The notes beneath the pieces are model-generated. The model saw nothing but the letters and a program-made list of their open reading frames with translations. It searched no databases and was not told the origin of the DNA. From contig NZ_CP037933.1 of the NCBI RefSeq assembly GCF_004355225.1, forward strand, positions 310,001-374,000: a stretch of DNA of 64,000 nt, read 5' to 3'. A program made the translations under genes and the position numbers. Position 1 is the first letter of the stretch. Each line of letters opens with the position of its first letter. Below are positions 51,753-62,500 of this stretch, one piece after another. Source of the DNA: Flavobacterium nackdongense. GTDB lineage: Bacteria; Bacteroidota; Bacteroidia; Flavobacteriales; Flavobacteriaceae.

Positions 51753-52805
51753 AATCTTCACTTTCACCGCATCCTCTTCTTTCAAAGACATTACGCCGCT
51801 CGTGATTAGCGTGTCACCAGCTTTTAAACCTGACAAAACCAAAACTGAAGCGTCTGTTCTTGTAGCGGTTTCGACCATAACTTCTTTGGCTTTACCCATA
51901 TTGGAAATAAAAACTTTTTTCCCATTTTGCACGGGAATTATCGCTTCTGATGGAATAACTACAGCATCTTTGATAATATCTAAAGGTAATTCGACATTTG
52001 CAAAAGTACCGGGCAATAATTTTCCATCCCTGTTTTCGGTAATAGCACGAACTTGTAATGTTCTTGTTGCAATTTCAACCTCAGGTTCAATGGCGTAAAT
52101 GCTAGCCGTAAATTTTTCGGTAGAACCAGCAACTGTAAAACTCAATTTGGTATTAGATTTTACTTGATTGGCATATTTCTCCGGAATAGAAAAAGAGATT
52201 TTCAATTGATTGTTGTTGATCAATTTGGCGACCAAAAGGCTAGGGGTGATGTAGGTTCCCGGTGAGATGGAGCGCAAACCAATTTTTCCTGAAAATGGAG
52301 CTTTGACCGCAGTTTTGGCGATTTGTGCTTGAATTAATTGAGTTTGGGCTTTTGCCAATTTAAAATCTGCTTTGGCAACATCATACTCTTCTTGACTGAT
52401 GGCTTCTTTTTCGAGCAATAATTTTGCTCTTCTTTCATTTTCGGCGGCCAATCCTTCTTTGGTTTTGGCTTGAGCTAATTGTGCTCTTAGTTCGACGTCG
52501 TTTACTTTGAAAAGGAGTTGCCCCTTGCTAACATAGCTGCCTTCTTTAAAATTGATACTTTCCACAATTCCAGAAACTTCGGAACGAATTTCGACTTGCT
52601 CATCGGCTTCAATCGAGCCCGAAAGTGATAAGTTGTTATCGAAAATTTGGGTTTTGACAACAATTCCGCTGAGGGTCATTACTTTGTTTTTTCCTTCTTT
52701 TCCTTTGGATTCGTTGTTTTTATTTTTGTTAGAAACAATTCTATAGGTTATAAAGGCTCCAAATACTAAAATTAGTGCGATAAAAATGATGCGTTTGAGT
52801 GTCAT
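51750..52805 (-). CDS. RND efflux periplasmic adaptor (MFP)
   Basis: The 351-residue protein has one N-terminal membrane helix (RIIFIALILVFGAFITYRIV), then the biotinyl-lipoyl-like domain (LSGSIEADEQVEIRSEVSGIVESINFKEGSYVSKGQLLFKVND), an alpha-hairpin (AKTKEGLAAENERRAKLLLEKEAISQEEYDVAKADFK), and the returning lipoyl half (VKAPFSGKIGLRSISPGTYI). It links the inner-membrane pump to TolC. It is first in the efflux operon. Confidence 0.93.
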   Translation of the reverse strand: MTLKRIIFIALILVFGAFITYRIVSNKNKNNESKGKEGKNKVMTLSGIVVKTQIFDNNLSLSGSIEADEQVEIRSEVSGIVESINFKEGSYVSKGQLLFKVNDVELRAQLAQAKTKEGLAAENERRAKLLLEKEAISQEEYDVAKADFKLAKAQTQLIQAQIAKTAVKAPFSGKIGLRSISPGTYITPSLLVAKLINNNQLKISFSIPEKYANQVKSNTKLSFTVAGSTEKFTASIYAIEPEVEIATRTLQVRAITENRDGKLLPGTFANVELPLDIIKDAVVIPSEAIIPVQNGKKVFISNMGKAKEVMVETATRTDASVLVLSGLKAGDTLITSGVMSLKEEDAVKVKI

Positions 52806-53026
52806 ATTCTAAATAAAAATCGATTAAAAATCCCCTAATGTAAGGAAAGGACAAATTTAGAATATTGTGAGTGGATAAGGGAGGTTTTTGTTAACTATTT
52901 AGTAATTTTTAAATAGATATTTATTATCAAAAAAAGAAAAATGCTCAAAAAAACCATTCCATTTATGTTGAGGCTATTAAAGTTAAAACGGTTAAATCTG
53001 GATTAGCTGAATTCCATGAATTTGGT

Positions 53027-55582
53027 TTAGCTGATGTAATTCCAAATATTTTTCTTCTTGGTCAATTCAATATAAGAAGCTCTCAAAATAGCATTTTCCG
53101 GTTTTTGCATCGAGGGATCCTCTTTCAGTATTTTAAGAGCATAATTTCGAGCCAGTTGCAAAATGTCTTTATCTTTGACAATATCAGCTATTTGAAGATT
53201 CAAAACACCACTTTGTTGGGTTCCCATCAGATCGCCTGGACCTCTCAATTTCAGATCAACTTCCGCAATTTCGAAACCGTCATTGGTGCCCACCATCGTT
53301 TCCATTCGGGTTTTGCTGTCGGCGCTCAATTTGTGGCTCGTCATCAGGATGCAATAACTTTGCTCGGCACCACGACCCACGCGGCCCCGTAGCTGATGGA
53401 GTTGCGACAATCCAAAACGTTCCGCACTTTCGATAATCATTACGCTGGCATTGGGGATATTCACTCCAACTTCAATCACAGTGGTAGCAACCATAATATT
53501 GGTTTTTCCTTCGGCAAAGCGTTTCATCTCGGCATCCTTATCCGCGGGTTTCATTTTTCCGTGAAGTATCGAAATAGCGTATTGCGGTAAGGGAAAATCT
53601 CTCGAAATACTTTCGTAGCCATCCATCAAATCTTTGTAATCCATCGTTTTGGATTCCTCAATCAACGGATAGACGATGTAAATCTGGCGTCCCAAAGCAA
53701 TTTCGTCTCGAATGAATTTCCAAACTTTCAACCGATTACTGTCAAAACGATGCACGGTTTGAATGGGTTTTCGTCCAGGCGGCAATTCGTCAATCACAGA
53801 AATATCCAAATCACCATACAAGCTCATCGCTAATGTTCGAGGAATAGGAGTGGCAGTCATCACCAAAACGTGTGGTGGAATAGCCCCACCAACCTCCCCA
53901 GAAGGGAGGCTTTCTAGGATTGAGGTTATTTTTTTTAGTATTTCGTCAGTATTTCCCATTATTTCCTCATTACTAAAACGAATCACTTTGAAACCGAGTT
54001 CATTGAGGATTTGAGTTCGCATTTCATCGGCTTCTTGCTGTTCAATAGTGTTATGATAGCCGCCATCAACTTCTATAACGAGTTTTTTTTCAATACATAT
54101 AAAATCAACAATAAACATATCGATAATATGTTGTCTTCTGAATTTATAAGTTAGGTTATTATTTCTCAAACCCTCCCATAAAACACCTTCAGCTTTTGTA
54201 CTGTTTTTTTTGTTTTGGTTTTTGAGATCTTTTAAAAGACTATAAGTTGAAGGTCGCGCAGTCTTGTATTTTTGTACAATGTGCTCTACTTCCCTCCTTT
54301 CGAGGGACTGAGGGAGGCTTCCTTTCTTCCACAATTTCGAACGTTGTTCTACTCCAAAACGATGTTGCTCGTCGATTACAGCCAAGCCCAAATTATGAAA
54401 TTTTACTTTGTCTTCCAGTAAAGCATGCGTGCCAATCAGAATGTGTAAACTACCGTTTTCGAGCTCTTCGTGGATGATTTTTCTAGTTGCAGTTTTGGTT
54501 GAACCAGTAAGTAATTTTATATTGATATTCAAATCTTTGGCTAATGCTGAAAGACCATTAAAATGTTGATTAGCCAAAATTTCTGTGGGTGCCATCAAGC
54601 AGGATTGAAAACCATTATCCAAGGCAATCAACATACTCATCAAAGCCACAATTGTTTTGCCCGAACCTACATCGCCTTGTAGCAATCGGTTCATTTGGGC
54701 GTGGCTTCCCATATCGATTCGGATTTCTTTTATCACTCTTTTTTGAGCGTTGGTCAATTCAAAAGGCAAATGATTTTGATAGAAATCATTGAAATATTCG
54801 CCCACTTTCGTAAATGGATGCCCTTTGATTTTGTGCTTCCGAATTAGATTTTGAGTAATTAATTGTACTTGAATATAGAACAATTCTTCAAATTTTAATC
54901 GGAATTGGGCTTTCGCCAAAGCGTCGCTACTTTTTGGGAAATGGATGTTGAACAAAGCCGCATTTTTAGGAATTAGTTTCAATTCGGTAATTAAATAATC
55001 CGGCAAAGTTTCTTCGAATTTAGCTTGGGTTTCCAAGAATAATTGCTGCATCATTTTATTGATTACTCGATTCGAAATACCTCTGTTGGCCAAAGTTTCT
55101 GTCGATGGATAAACCGGTTGCATCGCCGAACGCAGGCTTTGTTCGTGCTCGCTCATCAACTCGATTTCGGGATGCGCCATATTGAATGTGTTTCCAAAAG
55201 AAGTGCATTTTCCAAAAACCACACACATTTCATTGATTTTCAAACTCTCCCGAATCCATTTGTGCCCTTGAAACCAAACGAGTTCCATCTGACCTGTATC
55301 ATCCACGAACGTGGCGACCAATCGTTTCTGGTTTTTGCCAAATTCAACCGTTTTTACATTGATGATTTTACCGATAATTTGTACTTCGGCAATAGTCCCG
55401 AGACTTCGGGGCTGCAATTCGTTAATCTTGTAATAACGTGTTCGATCGATGTACCGATTGGGGAAAAAATTCAGCAAATGACCGTACTTATGAACTCCCA
55501 ATTCCTTGCGCAACAAAGTCCCGCGGTTAGGACCGACGCCTTTGAGGTATTCTATTTGGGTTTCTAAGAGGTTTTGCTGCAT
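53027..55582 (-). CDS. recG: ATP-dependent DNA helicase RecG with in-frame DUF559 insertion
   Basis: The 851-residue protein is RecG: wedge domain (about 1-250, VKTVEFGKNQKRLVATFVDDTG), Walker A LLQGDVGSGKTIVAL, motif II VIDEQHRFGVEQRSKLWKKG, motif III VLVMTATPIPRTLAMSLYGDLDISVIDELPPGRKP, motif VI QLRGRVGRGAEQSYC. RecG remodels stalled forks and Holliday junctions. Residues about 422-567 do not belong to RecG: they form a DUF559 endonuclease inserted between motifs II and III. Without the insert the length is about 705, the usual flavobacterial RecG size. All helicase motifs remain and the frame is preserved, so the protein may be functional. Confidence 0.93.
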   Translation of the reverse strand: MQQNLLETQIEYLKGVGPNRGTLLRKELGVHKYGHLLNFFPNRYIDRTRYYKINELQPRSLGTIAEVQIIGKIINVKTVEFGKNQKRLVATFVDDTGQMELVWFQGHKWIRESLKINEMCVVFGKCTSFGNTFNMAHPEIELMSEHEQSLRSAMQPVYPSTETLANRGISNRVINKMMQQLFLETQAKFEETLPDYLITELKLIPKNAALFNIHFPKSSDALAKAQFRLKFEELFYIQVQLITQNLIRKHKIKGHPFTKVGEYFNDFYQNHLPFELTNAQKRVIKEIRIDMGSHAQMNRLLQGDVGSGKTIVALMSMLIALDNGFQSCLMAPTEILANQHFNGLSALAKDLNINIKLLTGSTKTATRKIIHEELENGSLHILIGTHALLEDKVKFHNLGLAVIDEQHRFGVEQRSKLWKKGSLPQSLERREVEHIVQKYKTARPSTYSLLKDLKNQNKKNSTKAEGVLWEGLRNNNLTYKFRRQHIIDMFIVDFICIEKKLVIEVDGGYHNTIEQQEADEMRTQILNELGFKVIRFSNEEIMGNTDEILKKITSILESLPSGEVGGAIPPHVLVMTATPIPRTLAMSLYGDLDISVIDELPPGRKPIQTVHRFDSNRLKVWKFIRDEIALGRQIYIVYPLIEESKTMDYKDLMDGYESISRDFPLPQYAISILHGKMKPADKDAEMKRFAEGKTNIMVATTVIEVGVNIPNASVMIIESAERFGLSQLHQLRGRVGRGAEQSYCILMTSHKLSADSKTRMETMVGTNDGFEIAEVDLKLRGPGDLMGTQQSGVLNLQIADIVKDKDILQLARNYALKILKEDPSMQKPENAILRASYIELTKKKNIWNYIS
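53880..54319 (-). mobile_element. DUF559 endonuclease insertion within recG
   Basis: About 440 bp encodes a Vsr-like DUF559 domain: NSTKAEGVLWEGLRNN, KFRRQHIIDMFIVDFICIEK, LVIEVDGGYHN, EMRTQILNELGFKVIRFSNEEI. The Glu, Asp and ExD residues expected of the active site are present. The joints are repeat DNA read as protein: GCCTCCCTCAGTCCCTCGAA (giving SLPQSLERRE) on the entry side and CCTCCCTTCTGGGGAGG-like DNA (giving LPSGEVGGA) on the exit side. There are no intein splice residues. Probably a palindrome-associated selfish endonuclease cassette. Confidence 0.85.
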
Positions 55583-55763
55583 AATGTTTTTTTAGAAAAT
55601 AGAATAAAGAGAATAGAATAAAGATTTCTCGAGTCTTTACTCTTTGTTCTATTTTCTATTTTCTTTCAAAAGCGAAGATAGTTTTTTGTTCGGAAAAATG
55701 GAAATACAATTGTTTGGTATTGAAGTAGGAAAAACTATATTTGAATTCTTAAATAACTATAAA

Positions 55764-56309
55764 ATGAAAACCCATCTCGCATTACTTCGCGGCATCAACG
55801 TTTCCGGTCACAATATGATAAAAATGGAGGCTTTGAAAACGACTTTGGAAGCGGTTGGTTTTCAAAACGTGCAAACATATATCCAATCGGGGAATGTTTT
55901 TGTCGATACCGAAGAAGAAAATCCTGCTGCTGTGGGTTTCAAAATCAAGCAGGAAATCTTCAAGGCCTTTGGTCACGAAGTTCCCATCGTGGTTATTGGA
56001 AAATCTGATTTAGAAGCGTGTTTCAAAAACAATCCTTTTTTGAAAGAGAAGGATTTAGATATTAAAAAATTATACGTCGCATTCATTTCTACGACTTTGA
56101 AAAGCGAGAGTATAAATGATTTGAAAATGAGTCAGGTAAAACCCGATGACGCCAGTATTGATGGTACTAAAATCTACATCAAATATGCTGTTGGGGCAGG
56201 AAAAACAAGATTTGACCAGAAATACATCGAAAAAAAATTGAATGTTACGGCAACGATTCGGAATTGGAATACCGTAACGCAATTGCTTCAGCTCTATGAG
56301 GAAAGATAA
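55764..56309 (+). CDS. DUF1697 protein
   Basis: From the ATG at 55764 the product is 181 residues and begins exactly as DUF1697 proteins do: MKTHLALLRGINVSGHNMIK, then MEALKTTLEAVGFQNVQTYIQSGNVFVDT, and the C-terminal VTATIRNWNTVTQLLQL. Cytosolic; activity not known. An earlier start at 55644 would add 40 residues of low-complexity, unlike the family. The 55590..55670 spacer contains AGAATAAAG/TCTTTACTCT repeats. Confidence 0.92.
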   Translation: MKTHLALLRGINVSGHNMIKMEALKTTLEAVGFQNVQTYIQSGNVFVDTEEENPAAVGFKIKQEIFKAFGHEVPIVVIGKSDLEACFKNNPFLKEKDLDIKKLYVAFISTTLKSESINDLKMSQVKPDDASIDGTKIYIKYAVGAGKTRFDQKYIEKKLNVTATIRNWNTVTQLLQLYEER

Positions 56310-56417
56310 TGTCTAAATTCGGTTTAAATTGCTTTTAATACTTACTACAAGAAACCAAAATTGTAAAAAAGTGATATATTTACTTTTCTTTTTTCTAATC
56401 TACTAAATTCTTTGACT

Positions 56418-57902
56418 ATGAGAAAGTTGCTTTTGGGTTTGCTATTTTCCTTTTTTATCCATTTTTCTTCGGCTCAAACCGATAAACCAACGGACTATCT
56501 TGCTTCTGAATTTCACAAAGATAGAAGAGAGGCTTTGCGAAAAAAAATGCCCAAAAACACGGTAGCAGTGTTCTTTGGTAATCCTGAAAGAAACAGAGCT
56601 AATGATGTAGATTTTATTTATCATCAAGATCCAAATTTTTATTATTTGACGGGTTATAAAGAGCCAAATTGTGTTTTGGTGGTGTTTTCTGAAGCGCAAA
56701 AAAACACTGAAGGTAAATTGATAAACGAAATTTTATACGTCCAAGAAAAAAATCCGAAAGCGGAGCAATGGACAGGAATTCGTCTGGGAGTAGATGGAGC
56801 CAAAAGTGAGCTAGGTTTTGAAAATGCTTATAACGGTAAGGATTTCTTGAAGTCTGGAATTAATTTTCAAAACTTTGATACGGTATTTTTTACTGAATTT
56901 CAAAATGACATTAGAGATTCTAAAAGAGATGAAGCTTCATTATTTAAACTGGTAGCTTCATTCAAGGATCAAATTGGATATAATTCCAAAAGAATGGAAA
57001 AAAGTGAAACGAATTTGCAAAAAGAAATAGATGGTGTAAAACAAATAAATGTAAAAAAAGCCAAATTAGATGCCACCACTCTTGATGATTATATGGCAAG
57101 TTTAAGGGAAATTAAAGCTAAAGAAGAACTAGCATTGCTAACTAAAGCAGTTCGTATTTCGGCTATGGGGCAACGAGAAATTATGAAAGCGATGCACGTA
57201 GGTATGTCTGAATTTGAAATTCAAGGAATACACGAATATGTTTATAAAAAATACGGAAGTGAGTACGAGGGATACCCCTCTATTGTTGGTGCGGGAAACA
57301 ATGGCTGTGTTTTGCATTATATCGAAAATTCTAAAACTAAAGTTGAAAATGATTTAGTTTTAATGGATTTGGGTGCCGAATATCACGGATATACGGCTGA
57401 TGTAACTCGAACTATTCCCGCAAATGGTACCTTTTCGACAGAGCAAAAATTAATCTATGATTTGGTGTATCAAGCTCAGGAAGCCGGAATTAAGGCCGTT
57501 ATTATTGGCAATAGTTTTGAAGTTCCCGACCAAGTAGGGCGGAAAATAATTACAGAAGGGTTAATGAAATTGGGAATCATAAGTAATCCATCAGATTCAA
57601 GGCTGTATTTTCCTCACGGTACTTCACACCACATCGGATTAGATGTTCATGATCCTGGAAAATATGAAAATTTTGAAGAAAATATGGTGCTCACAGTGGA
57701 ACCTGGCATTTATATTCCAAAGGGAAGCAATTGTGATAAAAAATGGTGGGGAATTGCAGTACGAATTGAAGATGATATTTTGGTTACCAAAAAAGGCCCC
57801 ATCAACTTATCAGCCGAAGCTCCACGAAAGTCTGACGAAATAGAAGCATTAATGAAAGAAAAAAGTGCTTTGGACAACTTCGTGCTTCCAGAAATTAAAT
57901 AA
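56418..57902 (+). CDS. Secreted aminopeptidase P family metallopeptidase
   Basis: From the ATG at 56418 the 494-residue product has a signal peptide (MRKLLLGLLFSFFIHFSSAQ), an N-terminal aminopeptidase P domain (RREALRKKMPKNTVAVFFGN, DFIYHQDPNFYYLTGY), and a pita-bread catalytic domain with metal ligands in LVLMDLGAEYHGYTADVTRTIP (two Asp), FPHGTSHHIGLDVHD (His), TVEPGIYIP (Glu) and VRIEDDIL (Glu). It should remove N-terminal residues next to proline in the periplasm. All ligands are present. Confidence 0.92.
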   Translation: MRKLLLGLLFSFFIHFSSAQTDKPTDYLASEFHKDRREALRKKMPKNTVAVFFGNPERNRANDVDFIYHQDPNFYYLTGYKEPNCVLVVFSEAQKNTEGKLINEILYVQEKNPKAEQWTGIRLGVDGAKSELGFENAYNGKDFLKSGINFQNFDTVFFTEFQNDIRDSKRDEASLFKLVASFKDQIGYNSKRMEKSETNLQKEIDGVKQINVKKAKLDATTLDDYMASLREIKAKEELALLTKAVRISAMGQREIMKAMHVGMSEFEIQGIHEYVYKKYGSEYEGYPSIVGAGNNGCVLHYIENSKTKVENDLVLMDLGAEYHGYTADVTRTIPANGTFSTEQKLIYDLVYQAQEAGIKAVIIGNSFEVPDQVGRKIITEGLMKLGIISNPSDSRLYFPHGTSHHIGLDVHDPGKYENFEENMVLTVEPGIYIPKGSNCDKKWWGIAVRIEDDILVTKKGPINLSAEAPRKSDEIEALMKEKSALDNFVLPEIK

Positions 57903-57948
57903 TTTAGACTTGCTTTTGAAAAAAATTAATAAAAAAGGTTTTCGTCTA

Positions 57949-58470
57949 TTACCAAAGCTGTCCTACTTCGTTTTTTAGAAAAGAAAGTGCTGTGCCGCTC
58001 GGCGATGATTTTGCTAATAAATCTTTCAAAATCAATTCTCGCAACTGATTGGCATCAGCAATTTTTTCGTTTTTTGCCGCCAAAAGAATCATTTGAATAG
58101 TGGCGTTTTTGGCATTCGTGATGGTCGACCAACATTCTTCTGACACATAAATTTGTTGGGTCAAATTGTGTTCGTATTCTTGTTCGATTTGGGCGATTAC
58201 AAAATTTTGATAATCCGTTTTATCTTCCGAAATCGGGCTAATCCGAACCAATAATTGCGATGGATTGATGCGTTCCAAAAACAAGGTCATTCGCTCGTAG
58301 GCTTGCAATCTTATCGATAAACTTTCGGGTTTTGTTTCTTTTTTCAACAAATAGAGGCGTTTGGCACTTTCGTTTTTGGTGTAAAGTTCATAAAAACTAT
58401 AGGCTACAAAAGCCATAATTAAGGTGGGTAGAGAATAACTAACTAATGTGATAATTTGCGTGTTGTCCAT
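57949..58470 (-). CDS. DUF7935-type membrane-anchored protein
   Basis: From the ATG at 58470 the product is 173 residues with one N-terminal membrane helix (IITLVSYSLPTLIMAFVAYSFYELY) followed by a helical cytoplasmic domain (SIRLQAYERMTLFLERINPSQLLVRI, FVIAQIEQEYEHNLTQQIYVSEECWSTI). The motif YERxxLFLERINPxxLLxR is conserved in Bacteroidota in this position. Function unknown. It is convergent with the aminopeptidase gene and divergent from the permease. Confidence 0.75.
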   Translation of the reverse strand: MDNTQIITLVSYSLPTLIMAFVAYSFYELYTKNESAKRLYLLKKETKPESLSIRLQAYERMTLFLERINPSQLLVRISPISEDKTDYQNFVIAQIEQEYEHNLTQQIYVSEECWSTITNAKNATIQMILLAAKNEKIADANQLRELILKDLLAKSSPSGTALSFLKNEVGQLW

Positions 58471-58564
58471 TTGAAATTTGAAAAAATAGTAATTTTTAAT
58501 TGTCGATGACAAATTAACGAATAAACCAATAAACTTAAATAGTACATTTGAAAAAATTTTTGGA

Positions 58565-59338
58565 ATGGAAACCTATATCATTATTTTTCTTTGTTTAGCA
58601 TCTTTTACCGCAGGTTTCATTGATGCCATAGTAGGAGGTGGCGGATTGATTCAAACTCCCGTTGCTTTAATATTGTTGCCCAATGTCGCTGTTTCGTCCA
58701 TTATAGGAACCTTGAAAATTCCCGCCTTCAGCGGAACTTCTTTTGCTGCCTATCAATACCTCAAAAAAGTGGAAATGAATTGGAAATTGCTTGCTACTAT
58801 GATGATTTTGGCTTTTCCTTCGGCTTTTTTGGGATCGACTCTGCTTACTTATGTGAGCAATGATTTTATGAAACCTTTACTGTTGGTTGTGCTATCACTT
58901 TTGGTGGTGTATACCTATGCACAAAAGAATTTCGGTCAACATAGCGTAAAATCACATTCTGCCAGAACACAAATTCTTTATGCAGTATTGATCAGTTTTG
59001 TGGTGGGTTTTTATGATGGATTTATTGGTCCCGGAACCGGAAGTTTTTTGGTGGTAGCCTTTATTGCCTTGATGGGATTCGATTTTTTGCAGGCTTCCGC
59101 CAATGCTAAAATGGTGAATCTGGCAACTAATTTTGGTTCGATTTGTTTGTTTGTGCTAAAGGGAAAAATCATTTGGGCAGTCGCCATTCCTATGGCTTTC
59201 AGTAATGCCTGCGGAGGTTGGTTGGGTGCCAAACTTGCCATAAACAGAGGAAATAAATTCATCCGAATCTTCTTTTTGGTAGTAGTTGTCGGCACATTGA
59301 TTCGGTTTGCCTGGGATGTTTTTTTTAAATTTAAATAG
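58565..59338 (+). CDS. TauE/SafE (TSUP) family permease
   Basis: The 257-residue protein has about seven to eight membrane helices and the two TSUP signatures: FTAGFIDAIVGGGGLIQTPVALILLPN in the N-terminal half and VVGFYDGFIGPGTGSFLVVAFIALMGFDFLQASANAKMVNLATNFGS in the C-terminal half. Members export sulfite, sulfonates or organic acids. The substrate cannot be read from the sequence or its neighbours. Confidence 0.9.
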   Translation: METYIIIFLCLASFTAGFIDAIVGGGGLIQTPVALILLPNVAVSSIIGTLKIPAFSGTSFAAYQYLKKVEMNWKLLATMMILAFPSAFLGSTLLTYVSNDFMKPLLLVVLSLLVVYTYAQKNFGQHSVKSHSARTQILYAVLISFVVGFYDGFIGPGTGSFLVVAFIALMGFDFLQASANAKMVNLATNFGSICLFVLKGKIIWAVAIPMAFSNACGGWLGAKLAINRGNKFIRIFFLVVVVGTLIRFAWDVFFKFK

Positions 59339-59518
59339 GGTACTTCATTTAGCAATTTCAGTTTTTATTTTATATCTAGCCACCCAAAAACTAGACTATT
59401 TTCCATTTTTTGGAAAAATTTTATGATTTAAATATTTGTAAATCTTTGATTTTAAATATTTTAATCCATTGGCACGTGAATTGGTTTTGAGTTTTTCGTA
59501 AAATTAAAATCAAAACTT

Positions 59519-62500
59519 ATGAAAAAAAAACTATTTGTTTTCTTACTTTTAATCTTAGGAGTAAAAAACGCCCACGCCACAGGCGAACCCTCAACGTATT
59601 TTCAAATTTACGTATCGCCAAATAATGATGCTGTCAAAAGAGATGTTTGCTTGATCGTGACCGCCATTTATGATGACACTCAATTTGAAATTATTGATGA
59701 TGGAGCCGACGGAGATACGGACGACAGCAAGACAGGTACTTTGAAAGCCGGTCAAAGCTATATTCTTTACATTAAAGACAATGGTACAAATGATGATGCG
59801 CGATATGCCTCCGGAGGTATCCTAAAATGGGATGGAGATTATTTTATTGTGAAATCTAACAAACTGGTTTATGCCTCCCAAAGCACGAACAGTGATTGGC
59901 AACACGATTGGGTTCCCAGCGTTGATAAAAGTTCTATTGGACAAAAATTTATCGTTTATGCTCCTATGATTACATCTTCAAATCGTGATATTAATGTGTT
60001 TGCTTATCAAGATAATACAGTAGTACAATTTCATAAAATATCTACTCAAGCTAAAACGAACACCGGTTTTACAGATGTAAATGCTGAAAATCCAATATTG
60101 ATTTTTAACAAAACACTTAATATTGGTCAAGATTTACTTTACAGCTCAACAGAGGGGAGGAATGTTATGATTTCGGGAGAAACCTATGTCATTACATCCA
60201 ATAAACCCATAACAGTTCAGTACGGGGCATTATTTGGTAACGAAAGAGATGGTGGTGGATATGTCCCCACTTCGAACGGAAGTTCAGCGGGTGATCTAAT
60301 GTATTTTGGTGTACCGTATCAATCGGGTGGCGAACAAGAAATTAGAATTGTGAGTTGGGATGATGCCAATGCAGTGAAGTTAGAAAGATATCTAAACGGA
60401 AATTGGATTTTGGTTAAAAACTTTAACTTGAATAAATTAAAAGCTGGGGATTGGGTAGGCAAGAATGAAGGAAATATTTCTTTTGCTACTGTTTTTAGAA
60501 TCAGTTGTAGTACAGGCAAAAGAGTTTCAGTTTTTGAAGGGAATTGGTTTGAAACCGGTGCCCCAGGAACTTCGGATATGGCAACAATGGTTTCGTCTGA
60601 AAATGGAACTTCGGCAGGAAAAAGCTTTTTAACCTATATTCCGCCACCAGGAAATGAAACTAATGTGGTTAATCCTTTGACTAATTTAAAATTTGGCGGA
60701 CAATTTTCACATCTCTATTTGTTTTCAAAAAATGGAGCAACTGTAAATGTTAAAGATGCTAATACGGGTGGCTTAAAGTTCAATAAAACGTATATAATTC
60801 AGCCGGAACGGTATGTAGATTGTATTATTAGTTTAGCGGAATGGAAGGCAATTTATAATGGAACAGGAACTGGTGCTGGTCCAGACAAACCCTATTTAAT
60901 AGTTACTAGCGATACCGATATTTCGGTAATGAACAGTAATTTTAATGACAATTGGATGTGTTATTCTGGAAGTTCACTCGGACATTCCTTTACACAAACG
61001 AGCACAATTAATGATGACTCGCTGATTCCTTTAGAAAATGCAACAGTTACTTCTACGATTAAAACCAGTTCTGAAGTAATGGAACCATCAATAGAGGTAA
61101 TCGTTCAAGATGGATTGAAAGTTGTCGAATCAAAAATTACAAATACTGACCAAAAAGTGACGCAAGGCCAAATTCAGGAACTTGGAGATAAAACCAAAGT
61201 AGTATTTGGTGATTTGCCAACGCTTCGGCCCAATTCAGAATATCGGGTAGAAACTACCGTTGTTGCAACAGTCGGTGCCAACGACGGAGAAATAATAGGA
61301 CAAACACTAAACTCTACCATCGAAACTGTTATAACCGGAAAAATAAATGGTGAAATTCAACAATCGACCATTGCCAATTCGGTTTCAGTCAATACGAAAG
61401 ATACCTCAAATTTAATCTTCTCGCATTTTGAAGATGCAGTTTTTAATCCTAATACAACCAATTCTTGGACTATCAGTTGGATTGACATCAACTCCGACGG
61501 TTGGGATGATTTGTTTGTAACCGATATGGGACTAACGGTACCAAATTCTATCTTTATGAACAATAAAAAAGGTGGATTTACTGCGGGTCAAGTTTTGCCC
61601 GAAGCTGGAATTTCTATGAGCAACACCTGGGCAGATGTTGATAATGACGGTGATGCCGATTTACTGGTATTAAACAATACTAGAACACCAAATAGCTTTT
61701 ATAGGAATGATGCAGGTACTTTAGTTTTAGATAAATCGAAATCATTTACTCAAGAGGTTTCTTATTATCATGGCGGCGCATTTGCCGACTATGACAATGA
61801 TAATAAAGTTGATTTGTTTATGTGTAATTATTTCCCGACAAAATACAATGAATTACACAAAAATGGATCAAATGGTTTTTCTAAAGAAATGGCAACTGCA
61901 ATTCCATTAGAAGCAAATTCTTCATTAGGACCAACTTGGGCCGATTATGACCAAGACGGATTTATGGATTTATTTGTGCCAAATGGTATTGGGAAAAATA
62001 ATTCTTTATTTCATAATGATGGAAATGGAACTTTCTCCAAAGAGAATAATGTGATCAATTCCGAAGGAGGAAAATCGGTAGGAAGTTGCTGGGGAGATAT
62101 TGACAATGATGGCGATTTAGATTTGTTTGTGACTAATTCAAATTCTACTCGAAACTTTTTATACAAAAATTTAGGCAACGGAAACTTTGAAAAAGTTACT
62201 AATTCGATTGTAAATCAAGGCGGAAGTTCACACGGTTGTAGTTTTGCCGATATGGATAATGATGGTGATTTAGATCTTTTTGTGACCAATGACAGAATTA
62301 GAAAATTCCTTTATTTTAACGATGGGCAGGGCAATTTTACCGAAAACAGAGACGAAATGGTCACTTACAATTTCGGATTGTCTTTTGGTCATGCTTGGAG
62401 TGATTTTGACCACGATGGCGATTTAGATTTGGCTGTCGCCACCCATTCCAATCAAAAAAATCATATTTTTACCAATAACGGAAATGCCAACAAATGGTTG

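Noticed and set aside
53880..54319. Intein in RecG
   Set aside because: No N-terminal Cys/Ser splice block and no C-terminal His-Asn motif; the domain is DUF559 and the joints are repeat DNA.
55043..55567. 174-codon open frame on + strand
   Set aside because: It is antisense to the recG N-terminal domain.
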